A stretch of DNA of 64,000 bases from Desulfovibrio sp. Marseille-P6017 (GCA_900604495.1 UWOR01000004.1:124001-188000); one strand, 5' to 3'. Positions 44,849-53,493 are shown, counted from the first letter of the stretch. A program made the numbers and translations. Notes: a model not told the origin generated them from the letters alone.

Positions 44849-45873
44849 TATTTATTTTCTCCGTAGAAATATCCATACATTTTTTCTATGACTTGAGAAT
44901 TTCTAACTCCTGGAGATAAGTCAGCTAATCCTACAACATATATTCTATCATTTTTAATTGCATCTACCTCTTTAAGTGCTGGATGATTCTTTAAAAATTC
45001 TATTTTTTCTTCTACTGGAGATCCTGCTAAATAATCAGTTACTATTATAACTTCAGGATTTTCAGCTACCACACTTTCCCATGTAGCATTTATGTATGGC
45101 TGATTTTGATCTGAGAATATATTATTTCCACCAGCAAGCTCTATTAAATTATTTGCAAGACCTGATCCAACAGCCATTGCTTTATCTTCTCCTGAATCAT
45201 ATACCATCATTTTTACTCTATTTTCATCTTTAACTTCTCCAACTTTATCAGTTACAACTTTTATATCATCTTTCATATTATCTATAACTTCTTTAGCTTT
45301 GTCTTGTACATCAAATATTTTTCCTAATAATTCAAAATCTTCATAAACTGTTTCTATTGTTGCATCTGACTTATATGATGCTGCTAAAAATGGTGTTATA
45401 CCTTTTTCTATAAGTTCATCAGGTGACCCTGTAGTTTGTTCACTTATAGACATGTCCCAACCACTTACAAAGTCTGCACCTGTAGCTAAAAATGCTTCTT
45501 TAGATATAGAGTGACCTTCTCCTACTTCAAGTTCTGGTATTTTTTTGTAATCTTCTTCAAATTCAGGAAGTATAGGATTATCTAAAAGAGCTGTACCAAC
45601 CATTTTATCCCCTAAATCTAATGCCAGTAACATCTCTGTCATGAATTGAGATAATGTAACTGCTTTTTTTCTTGGGCTATCAACTTTAACATCATAATCT
45701 TTAGCTCCATCCGAATAAACAAACTCTATCGTCTCAAAATTGCTAGCTTCTACTGATGAAGCTGGTGTTTCTGATTTATTATTTGAATTATTAGAACATC
45801 CTATTACAGATAAAGATAATCCTGTTATTGTTAATATTGCTAGAAATCTTTTTAAACTCTTATTTTTTACCAT
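44848..45873 (-). CDS. Metal-chelate ABC transporter substrate-binding lipoprotein (FecB type)
   Basis: About 341 residues from the ATG at 45873, which has GAGGGGG upstream; the open frame to 45933 runs through the leader terminator and is not used. The lipobox is SVIGCSN. The fold is the FecB/BtuF type with a rigid helix (PRKKAVTLSQFMTEMLLALDLG, split near the middle). Homologues carry iron-siderophores, haem, cobalamin, or nickel/cobalt (as CeuE with FecDE in Helicobacter). The His-rich ATPase tail and the neighbourhood favour nickel or cobalt. First gene of a three-gene operon. Confidence 0.85.
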   Translation of the reverse strand: MVKNKSLKRFLAILTITGLSLSVIGCSNNSNNKSETPASSVEASNFETIEFVYSDGAKDYDVKVDSPRKKAVTLSQFMTEMLLALDLGDKMVGTALLDNPILPEFEEDYKKIPELEVGEGHSISKEAFLATGADFVSGWDMSISEQTTGSPDELIEKGITPFLAASYKSDATIETVYEDFELLGKIFDVQDKAKEVIDNMKDDIKVVTDKVGEVKDENRVKMMVYDSGEDKAMAVGSGLANNLIELAGGNNIFSDQNQPYINATWESVVAENPEVIIVTDYLAGSPVEEKIEFLKNHPALKEVDAIKNDRIYVVGLADLSPGVRNSQVIEKMYGYFYGENK

Positions 45874-45909
45874 CTTTATTTTCCCCCTCATATTTGTATA
45901 TATTTTTTT

Positions 45910-45990
45910 ATAAAAAAACCATGAAGTTAACAAAAGATATAATATATTATCTCTTGTATTAAACCTTCATGGTCTTATTCTCTATTATGT
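45910..45990 (-). promoter_or_regulatory. CATGAAG leader with terminator upstream of the FecBCD-type operon
   Basis: On the minus strand ACCATGAAG (45965-45973) and CTTCATGGT (45918-45926) pair around an inner AAGAGATAATATA hairpin, followed by TTTTTTT. The sequence TTAAAC upstream can pair with GTTTAA next to the first arm, so an alternative fold excludes the terminator. AATAGAGAATAA precedes the first arm, as at 40550-40570. A possible promoter (TTGTCA-N17-TATTAT) lies further upstream near 46055-46085. Confidence 0.6.
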
Positions 45991-46298
45991 TTAACTATTG
46001 AGTATGTTTACGGTCATAACTATGATTATATGCACAGCATCAATCTATATGCCTATTATAATATAACATTAAACTATTTCTGACAAACATATAATTCTCA
46101 CTTAATTTTCCCTTGTTTTGAAAAACTTCAATATTTCCTCATATTTATATTATATTTTATGGATTTTTTTGTAAATATATTTTCTAAGTTTCAGAAAATT
46201 TAGTTTTATACATACTTCTACATTATATTTAGTATTCTACTTATATTTTTCATATTCCCCTATATTTTATAATATCGTAATTTATTAATTAAATTTAT
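45991..46298. other. Intergenic stretch without a recognised gene
   Basis: AT-rich upstream region of the FecBCD-type operon between the leader and the terminator of the His-rich protein gene. Apart from the possible promoter mentioned for the leader and a short GTATG/CATAAC-like inverted repeat near 46003-46025, I see nothing specific. The first part could extend the leader RNA to about 180 nt. Confidence 0.35.
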
Positions 46299-46332
46299 AT
46301 AAAAAAGATAATAGATTTAAGTCTATTATCTT
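46299..46332 (-). terminator. Intrinsic terminator of the cooT operon
   Basis: AAGATAATAGA and TCTATTATCTT pair (46305-46332) on the minus strand, followed by TTTTTATATAAA, 12 bp past the His-rich protein gene. Confidence 0.75.
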
Positions 46333-46343
46333 TTTTATATAAA

Positions 46344-46655
46344 TTACATATGTTTTTTTGCTTCTAATAACATTTGATTTGCTTGTTGCATGCATTCAAT
46401 TGCTTTTTCTATATTTTCTGCAGTTTGATCTTTACCCATATTTCTAGCTTTATCTACCCATTCTCTAAAACCTTCTTCATGAGATTCGTTATGATTTACC
46501 CAATGAGCTAGCAATATTTTTAATGTTTTTTCATCTTTGTTTATTTCATTATCACCATGGCTATGTGTATGTGGATGATGATGATCATGTCCTCCTAAAT
46601 CCCCATGGTCATGGTCATCTGCATGATGAAATCTTATTCTATCTTTAGTAAACAT
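46344..46655 (-). CDS. Small histidine-rich protein, putative metal-binding
   Basis: A 103-residue soluble protein. Residues about 9-37 are extremely His/Asp-rich (HHADDHDHGDLGGHDHHHPH, HSHGDNE). A helical C-terminal domain follows (ILLAHWVNHNESHEEGFREW, AENIEKAIECMQQANQMLLEA). Nothing catalytic is visible. The His cluster should bind Ni2+, Co2+ or Zn2+, so storage or delivery is a reasonable guess, like Hpn or the His tails of metallochaperones. Third gene of an operon with cooT and a DUF3842 gene. Confidence 0.75.
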   Translation of the reverse strand: MFTKDRIRFHHADDHDHGDLGGHDHHHPHTHSHGDNEINKDEKTLKILLAHWVNHNESHEEGFREWVDKARNMGKDQTAENIEKAIECMQQANQMLLEAKKHM

Positions 46656-46670
46656 ATTATTTCCCCCTAA

Positions 46671-47087
46671 TTATTTTATATTAAATTCCTTTTTTATAAC
46701 TTTGATTGCATCCTTTACTAATAATGCAAGTGGCTTATTTTCTAGTCCAACTAGTTCTATATTTTCTGGCATTATAGGTAGTAAAATTTTTAAAGCTTCA
46801 CTGTTTGCAACAGCCTCACTAATATTGCATGTAACTTCTCCCATCATAGAATTAGGCATTATGACCGAAATTGGTGCTACTATTACGTTTGCTTTTTTAG
46901 ATGAAACTACAATTGCATTTTCGCCTGTAGCGCCCTTATTTGCATGAGATTTCATCATTGCACTAGTTGCTATTGAATTTGTACCTAATGCATATATATC
47001 TATATATGTAGGTAGCTCATCTCTTAATGATGATACTATCTGAGCTCCAATTCCTCCACCCATTCCGTCTATAACTGCTATTATCAT
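46671..47087 (-). CDS. DUF3842 family protein
   Basis: A 138-residue protein of unknown function with a nucleotide-binding-like start (IIAVIDGMGGGIGAQIV). VGLENKPLALLVKDAI lies near the end; the central ALGTNSIATSAMM and VIVAPISVIMPNSMMGEVT complete the DUF3842 pattern. No catalytic residue set is obvious. It lies between cooT (27 bp) and the His-rich gene (15 bp), so it probably works in nickel or cobalt handling. It is not known to bind metal. Confidence 0.75.
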   Translation of the reverse strand: MIIAVIDGMGGGIGAQIVSSLRDELPTYIDIYALGTNSIATSAMMKSHANKGATGENAIVVSSKKANVIVAPISVIMPNSMMGEVTCNISEAVANSEALKILLPIMPENIELVGLENKPLALLVKDAIKVIKKEFNIK

Positions 47088-47114
47088 ATTAATTTACCCC
47101 TATTATTTTATAAA

Positions 47115-47306
47115 TTATTTTGATTCTTCTAATATTATCTTATGATCCATAAGTCTTATTTCCTTTATTACTCCATCTACTATTTTTTGATCCCCAAGTA
47201 AATCTGTTAAGTAAACCTTACCTTCAACTGGGTCTACGCTAACAACATTATCCATAACCTTTTTTAATTCATTATTTTTTAACATAAATGCTGCTGATTC
47301 ACACAT
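47115..47306 (-). CDS. cooT: CooT-like nickel-binding protein
   Basis: A 63-residue protein. The N-terminal MCESAAFML with Cys2 and VMDNVVSVDPVEGKVYLTDL, then LMDHKIILEE, match CooT (about 65 residues), a homodimeric Ni(II)-binding protein linked to carbon monoxide dehydrogenase maturation in Rhodospirillum. Cys2 is the ligand reported there. First gene of the operon with DUF3842 and the His-rich protein, transcribed from a terminator-bearing leader. Acetyl-CoA synthase/CO dehydrogenase encoded nearby is the expected client. Confidence 0.85.
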   Translation of the reverse strand: MCESAAFMLKNNELKKVMDNVVSVDPVEGKVYLTDLLGDQKIVDGVIKEIRLMDHKIILEESK

Positions 47307-47328
47307 ATAATCCCCTCCATATTATTTT

Positions 47329-47421
47329 AAAAATAAAAAGAAGACTCCTTTAGGCATTACAATACACCAAAGAAATCTTCATGATCTCAATTAAAATATA
47401 CTCTTATTTAAATAAAGTATA
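47329..47421 (-). promoter_or_regulatory. CATGAAG leader with terminator and promoter upstream of cooT
   Basis: The promoter is TTGACT (47440-47445), 18 bases, TATACT (47416-47421). The leader carries CATGAAG (47377-47383) within the first arm of a terminator: GAAGATTTCTTTGG pairs with CCTAAAGGAGTCTTC (47340-47380), followed by TTTTTATTTTT. The cooT ATG is about 30 bp further. The leader is about 100 nt. Its layout is like the three other CATGAAG leaders. Confidence 0.62.
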
Positions 47422-47603
47422 TCACTTTATTTAATCCAAAGTCAATTTAATTTGGATATTTTTGGTGCTTATATTATCTATTTTTATATTTACATTTTAT
47501 TTATATAATAAGGGTGTATTGTTAATATTTTTACAATCTATCATATGAATTACTATAATATGTATAGTTATACAATTCTATATATAAATTATAATACTTC
47601 TTA

Positions 47604-49532
47604 CTATATCTTTAAAAGTTCTTTTACTGATGGAAATTCCTCTATATTTGTATGAGGTAAGAAGCATGCAGATACAAATTCATCCATATACCCAGGATAA
47701 ACACTAAGTTCAACATAAGTCATCTGGCTCGCAATTTCCTCTAACTTATTTTTAGCATCTCTGCTTATTAACGCTAAGTAAGATCCTACTAATGAACTAT
47801 TTCCAATATACTTAAACTTATCTCTAGATACATCTGGAAGCAATCCTATAGTTATTGCATTTTCTATATTTAAGCTATTTCCTATACCTCCGGCAATATA
47901 AACTCTATCTAATACACTAAAGTCCATTCCTAAACTATCTAAAAGTACGGATGCACCTGAGTATATAGCCCCTTTAGCTCTTATAAAATTATCAATATCT
48001 ACTTCATTTACAATTATGTCATTTTCTAAATTGTATTCTTCTTTAAATGCTAATACATATTCCCCTATTTCATTTTCATCAAATCTAATTCTTGGATTAT
48101 CTATATCTTTTTGTATCTTTCCTCTTCTATCTATAATTCCATTTATAATCATCTGACATATCAAGTCAATTATTCCTGATCCACATATACCAATAGGTTC
48201 ACAATCACCTATAATTTTTAAAGTTGGTTCTAATGTATCTGAATTAATTTTAATCCCTTCTATAGCTCCACAAGATGACCTCATTCCACACCTAATACCT
48301 CCACCTTCAAAGGCAGGGCCTGCAGAACAAGCACAACTCATCATAAAGTCTTTATTTCCAAATACAATCTCTCCATTTGTACCTAAATCTATAAATAATA
48401 CATTTTCTTCATTAGCCCATATCCCTGCTGATAATACACCTGCAGTTATATCTCCACCTACATAACTAGATACATTCGGTGCTAGGTAAACATATGCACT
48501 ATCATTAACTTCTAGTTCTACATTTTCTCCCATTAGTTTAGGTGATCTTAAAAAAGGTGGTATATAAGGTTCTCTTCTTAAGAAATCTGGATAAACTCCT
48601 AAAAGCAAACTAGACATTGTCGTATTACCAGATGCTACAACACTTATAACATCATCTTTATTTATATTATTTTTTTCATATATAGATCTAAGTAATGGGT
48701 TTATGGTTTCATGTATAATTGCTTTATATAAAATATCAAGACCATCCTTCTTTGTTGCAAATACTATTCTATTAATCACGTCTGCTCCGTATTTTATTTG
48801 AGCATTACCTGATGATGCTTTATCTATAAGTACTTGATTCTCTAATTCTACTAAACAAACTACAACTGATGTTGTCCCTATGTCTATTGCTACTCCGTAT
48901 AAAGACTCTCCTGTATCACCTGAATCTATATTTATTATTGTTAGCTTATTCTTTTTTTGTACGTATGTTAATGTTACTTTGAAATCATTTTCTCTAAGTA
49001 CCTTAGGTATTTTTCTTAATATATCTAATCTAAAATCAATTTCATTATAGCCCAAATTATTTCTAATATATCTTTGTAATCTATCAACGTCACTTATATT
49101 ATCATCTAATGTAGGCTCATCTAATTCAATATATTTTTTCTTAATATTTGTACGAAATTCTAAGTTATGATTTGAAGCAATATCTTTAGCTCTATTAAAA
49201 ATAGCCTCGTCCTTTTCTTTCCCCCCACCTTCAATTTTCATACCATACATAGATGAAGACAACTTAGATGGTACTTCTACCTCAATATCTGAAACTACCC
49301 TAGAGTTACATGCTAATACATAACCTTGCTTAACTTCATCGTCAGTTATATGCCTTGTTTTCTCTGTATCTACATTTCCATTTAAAACCTTAACCTTACA
49401 TTTCCCACATGACACATTACCATTACATGGTGCATCTATAAATATATCTGCAGCCCTTGCTACATCAAGTAATAAATCCCCTTCTTTGCAATAAGTCTCT
49501 TTATTATGAGACTTAAAAAGTACCTTTATCAT
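47604..49532 (-). CDS. Corrinoid protein reductive activator, RACo-like (ASKHA ATPase)
   Basis: A 642-residue protein. The N-terminal ferredoxin domain binds a [2Fe-2S] cluster with Cys36, Cys42, Cys45 and Cys75. A linker follows, then an ASKHA ATPase domain (about 215-642; VAIDIGTTSVVVCLVE, FIDLGTNGEIVFG and YIAGGIGNSLNIE). This is the RACo layout: ATP-driven reduction of Co(II) to Co(I) in the corrinoid iron-sulfur protein AcsCD, as in Carboxydothermus. AcsCD is encoded 5 kb away. It could instead serve another corrinoid methyltransferase, since RamA-type activators are related. Monocistronic. Confidence 0.85.
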   Translation of the reverse strand: MIKVLFKSHNKETYCKEGDLLLDVARAADIFIDAPCNGNVSCGKCKVKVLNGNVDTEKTRHITDDEVKQGYVLACNSRVVSDIEVEVPSKLSSSMYGMKIEGGGKEKDEAIFNRAKDIASNHNLEFRTNIKKKYIELDEPTLDDNISDVDRLQRYIRNNLGYNEIDFRLDILRKIPKVLRENDFKVTLTYVQKKNKLTIINIDSGDTGESLYGVAIDIGTTSVVVCLVELENQVLIDKASSGNAQIKYGADVINRIVFATKKDGLDILYKAIIHETINPLLRSIYEKNNINKDDVISVVASGNTTMSSLLLGVYPDFLRREPYIPPFLRSPKLMGENVELEVNDSAYVYLAPNVSSYVGGDITAGVLSAGIWANEENVLFIDLGTNGEIVFGNKDFMMSCACSAGPAFEGGGIRCGMRSSCGAIEGIKINSDTLEPTLKIIGDCEPIGICGSGIIDLICQMIINGIIDRRGKIQKDIDNPRIRFDENEIGEYVLAFKEEYNLENDIIVNEVDIDNFIRAKGAIYSGASVLLDSLGMDFSVLDRVYIAGGIGNSLNIENAITIGLLPDVSRDKFKYIGNSSLVGSYLALISRDAKNKLEEIASQMTYVELSVYPGYMDEFVSACFLPHTNIEEFPSVKELLKI

Positions 49533-49692
49533 ACTCTATTCCCCCTATTATAGTCTCTATTATAATTTTAGCATAAATTTCCACAATATATATATTAAAT
49601 AAGAAACTAATCTATACCTTTTCAAGAATATTTAAATTCAATTTTATTAAAACTAAATATAAATTAATTTTACTATACAGGAGGACAATTTT

Positions 49693-50823
49693 TTGAAAGC
49701 TATTGTATATGAAGGAATAAAAAAGGTAAATGTACGTGATGTAGAAGATCCAAAAATAGAAAAAAATGATGATATTATTGTTAAAGTAACATCTACCGCT
49801 ATATGTGGTTCAGATCTTCATTTAATTCATGGCATGATTCCTAATCTAAAAAAGAATTCAATTTTAGGTCACGAAACAATGGGAATAGTTGAGGAAGTGG
49901 GAAAAGATGTTAATAAAGTAAAAAAAGGTGACAGAGTTATAGTTCCATTTCCTGTAGCATGTGGACATTGCTTTTATTGTGAACACAAGTTATATAGCCA
50001 ATGTGATAACTCAAATGAATATGGTGAATGTGGTGGAATATTTGGATATAGCGATACATTTGGTGGGTATGATGGTGGACAAGCAGAGTATTTAAGAGTA
50101 CCTTATGCTAATGTTGGTCCTATAATAATTCCCGAAGAATTATCTGATGATCAGGCACTTTTCCTTACTGATGTTTTACCAACATCTTATTGGGGAGTAG
50201 ATAACGCAGATGTAAAAAAGGGGGATACTGTAGTTGTTCTTGGTTGTGGACCTATAGGTCTTTCTGCTATAAAGTGGCTTATGCTAAAAAATGTAAAAAG
50301 AATTATTGCCGTAGATAGAGTTTCATATAGACTAAACCATGCATCTTCATATAAAGGCGTTGAAGTAATTAATTTTGAAGATCATGATGATACTGGTGAG
50401 TATATAAAAGAAATTACTCAAGGAGGTGCTGATGTAGTCTTAGATTGTGTTGGTATGGATGGTGTAATGTCAAATTTTGAAAAAGTAGAAACTTTATTAA
50501 AATTACAAGGTGGCTCAAAATCAGCAATTGAAATATCTTCTCGTTGTATTAGAAAAGGTGGAACAGTCATGATGGTTGGAGTCTATGGTGCAAGATATAA
50601 TTTATTCCCGCTAGGTGACTTCTTTTCTAGAAATATAACTATAAAAATGGGACAATGTCCTGCACAAGCTTATATTCCTAAGATTTTAGACATAATAAAA
50701 AAAGGTGAATATGATCCTACTGACATAATTACTCATAAACTATCTTTATCTGAGGGTAAATATGCCTATGATATATTTGATAGTAAGCTAGATAATTGTA
50801 TAAAAGTAGTTTTAAAGCCATAA
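49693..50823 (+). CDS. Zinc-dependent alcohol dehydrogenase (formaldehyde dehydrogenase-like)
   Basis: A 376-residue medium-chain dehydrogenase. Catalytic zinc ligands are Cys38 (AICGSDLH) and His60-Glu61 (LGHETMG). The structural zinc cysteines are 90, 93, 96 and 104. The NAD(P) motif is VVVLGCGPIGLSA. It resembles glutathione-independent formaldehyde dehydrogenases by the insertion after the zinc loop. Substrate unproven. The start is TTG at 49693 behind AGGAGG. It is the only plus-strand gene between two minus-strand pathway blocks and is convergent with gcvH. Confidence 0.85.
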   Translation: MKAIVYEGIKKVNVRDVEDPKIEKNDDIIVKVTSTAICGSDLHLIHGMIPNLKKNSILGHETMGIVEEVGKDVNKVKKGDRVIVPFPVACGHCFYCEHKLYSQCDNSNEYGECGGIFGYSDTFGGYDGGQAEYLRVPYANVGPIIIPEELSDDQALFLTDVLPTSYWGVDNADVKKGDTVVVLGCGPIGLSAIKWLMLKNVKRIIAVDRVSYRLNHASSYKGVEVINFEDHDDTGEYIKEITQGGADVVLDCVGMDGVMSNFEKVETLLKLQGGSKSAIEISSRCIRKGGTVMMVGVYGARYNLFPLGDFFSRNITIKMGQCPAQAYIPKILDIIKKGEYDPTDIITHKLSLSEGKYAYDIFDSKLDNCIKVVLKP

Positions 50824-50852
50824 ATATTTCACCTTATAATATATATAACTAT

Positions 50853-50896
50853 ATTAAAGATAGAAATTCGCTGCAGTCGAATTCCTATCTTTAATT
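50853..50896. terminator. Bidirectional terminator between alcohol dehydrogenase and gcvH
   Basis: ATTAAAGATAG and CTATCTTTAAT pair with a GAATT inner stem (50853-50895), with T-rich flanks both sides, between convergent genes. Confidence 0.7.
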
Positions 50897-50903
50897 AATA
50901 AAA

Positions 50904-51278
50904 TTACTCTAATGTGCTTTCATATAAATCTGAATTTAATAAACTTTCTAATTCATCAGCATCAGAAAATTTAACTTTAACTATCCATGCATCATATGGA
51001 TCTTCATTTATATATTCAGGTTCATCTTCTAATTTTTCATTTATTTCTACTACTTCACCTGATACTGGAGCAATTAAATCAGATGCTACCTTAGAAGATT
51101 CTACTACACCAAAGTCGTCCCCTTGAGTTAGTGTATCTTCAACTTCAGGCATTTCTACAAATAGAACTTCTCCTAATTGTTCTTGAGCAAAATCAGTTAT
51201 TCCTATATAACCATATTCTCCTTCAACTCTTACCCAAGTATGCTTATCACTATATCTTAATTCTGGTATAACCTTCAT
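50904..51278 (-). CDS. gcvH: Glycine cleavage H-like lipoyl protein
   Basis: A 124-residue H-protein. The lipoylated lysine is in VVESSKVASDLIAPVSG. It carries the methylamine intermediate in glycine cleavage or synthesis. No gcvT or gcvP lies nearby, but the H-protein and the dihydrolipoyl dehydrogenase in this cluster are typical of the C. difficile Wood-Ljungdahl gene order, where they may link to glycine. Last gene of the operon, 20 bp after acsB. Confidence 0.92.
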   Translation of the reverse strand: MKVIPELRYSDKHTWVRVEGEYGYIGITDFAQEQLGEVLFVEMPEVEDTLTQGDDFGVVESSKVASDLIAPVSGEVVEINEKLEDEPEYINEDPYDAWIVKVKFSDADELESLLNSDLYESTLE

Positions 51279-51298
51279 ATTATTCCTCCTAAGTAATA

Positions 51299-53428
51299 TT
51301 ACATTACAGCTTCCATTGCTAATGCTGGATGGCCTTTTTCTTCTAAGAATGCAAGTACACCTTCAGAATCATTAGCTATTGTTTCATCACAAATCATATC
51401 TGTGAAGTTTTCTATTCCTGTCATTTCCTTGACAGTAGCATTTAATTTATCAGCTACATAATCTTTTAATTCTTTTGGCATCCAAACTATTCTTTCTGGT
51501 CCACCTTCTGCATACGCGAATTTTTTAGAAGATATAAAGTGTCTTCCATGTCCCATAAATCCTGGAGTTTGAACTCCTCCACCTGTCATAGATGCTAGTT
51601 CTCCAAATGTCATACCTACTGGAGTTATTCCAGGGAATTCTCTATTTACTATAACAAATCCATTAGCTTCAGGCATTATACCGCATATACACTCGAAACA
51701 TCCACAAGAAGTCATTGGGTCTTCAAGTATAGAGTACAATGTAACACTTTCAACTGCACCTTGAGATATTTGGTTAACTGTTTCATTTACAGAATTCCAT
51801 CTACCTAATCTATCATCTAAGCAATCTCCTTTTACAACTGGTTGACATGGACCTGTTGGATCTAATTCTTTAGTTGCTTTAGCATCTAACCAACTAACAG
51901 CTCCACAAAGACCAAGTCTCTCAGGAGTTACTATACAAACGTGAGCTGGTGCAAATGATTGACATAAGTTACAAGAATAGAATGTATCAACACTCTCATC
52001 AACTAATGATGCTAATCTTTCATCTCTAGCATCATATCTAGCTACAGCTTCAGATTTTCTAGCAGAAACTTGTTCTGGATCAGTTATTATAACTATTTCA
52101 CATTTATCAACAACTGTATCAAATTCATCTTTCATTTTAGCATATAGAACTTCACCTATATGTTGTAATCTAAATCCTTTTTCATAAGCATCTTTAGATA
52201 TTCTTACCCAAGACATATCTCTTTGACCAACATGCATTACACCTTCTATATAGTTTAAGAAGTAATGGAAACGTCTTTCAAGAACTGGTTCAAAGTCATC
52301 TTGCATTGCTTTACCAGCTATTTTAACTATTACAGCAAGTGGTAATCTTATTAATCCATTTACTGGTTCTACTTCATCTATATTTGGTCCTATTATTTCT
52401 ATTTTATGATCTTCAACTTCAGAAGCTTCTTTATGTACAACAAGCTCCCAAGCTTCAGTTTTATTTCCACCAAATTCAGCTATCATATCACCTTTTCTTA
52501 TTCTTTCACCTTCGAAAGCTGCAGCAAATGATACTGGTATAGGTATTTCAGTTATTTTTATTTTTATATTTCTAGCTTCTAAAGAAGTAGCTACAAATTT
52601 ATCATAATCTTTTTGAGTTAATAAGTTCATTGGAACTTCAAGAACAGTTTGATCAGTTATAACTGGGAATCCTAAAGCTATTGCTCCAGCTCCAGCAGAA
52701 ACAACTAACTCACTAAGTGGTCCAAATGCATTAACAAATGCTGGAACCCTCTTAGAAGTATATTCTAATAATCCTGAAAGATCTCCTGGAGTTAATGCTC
52801 CGAATATTAATGCTGCTCTTATAGCAACTGATACAACATGTATAACAGAAGTTACATCATATCCTAAAGGTATAACCCTTAAGTCAACTCCCATTTTTAC
52901 TCCTGCTTCTATAACTTGATCTATAACTTTACCAACTAAGAAAGTTAATAAACCTTTAGATTGATAATCCTTAACTATTTTAGCTGCAGTTTCAGAGTCT
53001 GGGCATTCACCAAGTACAACTGCAACCCCGGGTATATCTCCTGTAACTAAAGGTACACCTAAAGATCTTATTATTGGGTCACCTACATGACCTGCACATG
53101 GAGCTTGGTATGGTTCTTCCATAGTTGCATACTTTATAGCTTCTATAACTTCTGCAGCTAAAGCTGTAGCTAAACCAGAATTTAAAGCATGCTCTAATAA
53201 ATGAGTTCTATTTATTAGAGATTCAACTACTGTTAAAGCACCTTCTAAGTCTCCAAGAGTACTCATTTTTTGCCCTGTTGCTGCATATATGCAAGGTAAT
53301 GAGTATGCAGTATCAGGGAATGATACTGGATGTTCCTTCCCATGTTGAGCTATAGCATCAGCAAGCATTCCTTTAGCAGCATCTAACGCTTGTTCTGAAC
53401 CTGTAAAAATTATATTATATAAATTCAC
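51299..53428 (-). CDS. acsB: Acetyl-CoA synthase catalytic subunit
   Basis: A 709-residue enzyme that assembles acetyl-CoA from CO, a methyl group from the corrinoid protein and CoA at a Ni-Ni-[4Fe-4S] A cluster. The cluster cysteines appear in SCNLCQSFAPAHVC, then LGLCGAVSW, and the Cys-Gly/Phe-Cys nickel site as SCGCFECICG. Length is normal. The start is GTG (AAGGGGG-AAGTAGA-GTG). The operon position, after acsE with a hairpin between, is standard. Its nickel probably comes through the nik and CooT functions of this window. Confidence 0.96.
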   Translation of the reverse strand: MNLYNIIFTGSEQALDAAKGMLADAIAQHGKEHPVSFPDTAYSLPCIYAATGQKMSTLGDLEGALTVVESLINRTHLLEHALNSGLATALAAEVIEAIKYATMEEPYQAPCAGHVGDPIIRSLGVPLVTGDIPGVAVVLGECPDSETAAKIVKDYQSKGLLTFLVGKVIDQVIEAGVKMGVDLRVIPLGYDVTSVIHVVSVAIRAALIFGALTPGDLSGLLEYTSKRVPAFVNAFGPLSELVVSAGAGAIALGFPVITDQTVLEVPMNLLTQKDYDKFVATSLEARNIKIKITEIPIPVSFAAAFEGERIRKGDMIAEFGGNKTEAWELVVHKEASEVEDHKIEIIGPNIDEVEPVNGLIRLPLAVIVKIAGKAMQDDFEPVLERRFHYFLNYIEGVMHVGQRDMSWVRISKDAYEKGFRLQHIGEVLYAKMKDEFDTVVDKCEIVIITDPEQVSARKSEAVARYDARDERLASLVDESVDTFYSCNLCQSFAPAHVCIVTPERLGLCGAVSWLDAKATKELDPTGPCQPVVKGDCLDDRLGRWNSVNETVNQISQGAVESVTLYSILEDPMTSCGCFECICGIMPEANGFVIVNREFPGITPVGMTFGELASMTGGGVQTPGFMGHGRHFISSKKFAYAEGGPERIVWMPKELKDYVADKLNATVKEMTGIENFTDMICDETIANDSEGVLAFLEEKGHPALAMEAVM

Positions 53429-53445
53429 TCTACTTCCCCCTTTTT

Positions 53446-53471
53446 AGCCCCAGCTTTATAGCTGAGGCTTA
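53446..53471 (-). other. Intercistronic hairpin between acsE and acsB
   Basis: AGCCTCAGC and GCTGGGGCT pair on the minus strand just before the acsB ribosome site, and are not followed by Ts. Likely mRNA processing, stability or translational tuning, not termination. Confidence 0.5.
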
Positions 53472-53493
53472 ATAATTTAAACTAGTTTATATC

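Noticed and set aside
45874..45933. N-terminal extension of the FecB-type lipoprotein from ATG 45933
   Set aside because: It reads through the terminator hairpin of the leader; the ATG at 45873 has a good ribosome site and gives a clean signal peptide.
46003..46025. NikR operator upstream of the FecBCD-type operon
   Set aside because: GTATG and CATAAC-like halves are present but spacing and sequence differ from GTATGA-N16-TCATAC.
40494..47421. Known metal or cofactor riboswitches as explanation of the CATGAAG leaders (NiCo/czcD, cobalamin, yybP-ykoY, SAM)
   Set aside because: None of the conserved cores I know for those classes could be found, and the leaders are short (about 60-100 nt) with terminator stems containing the shared motif.
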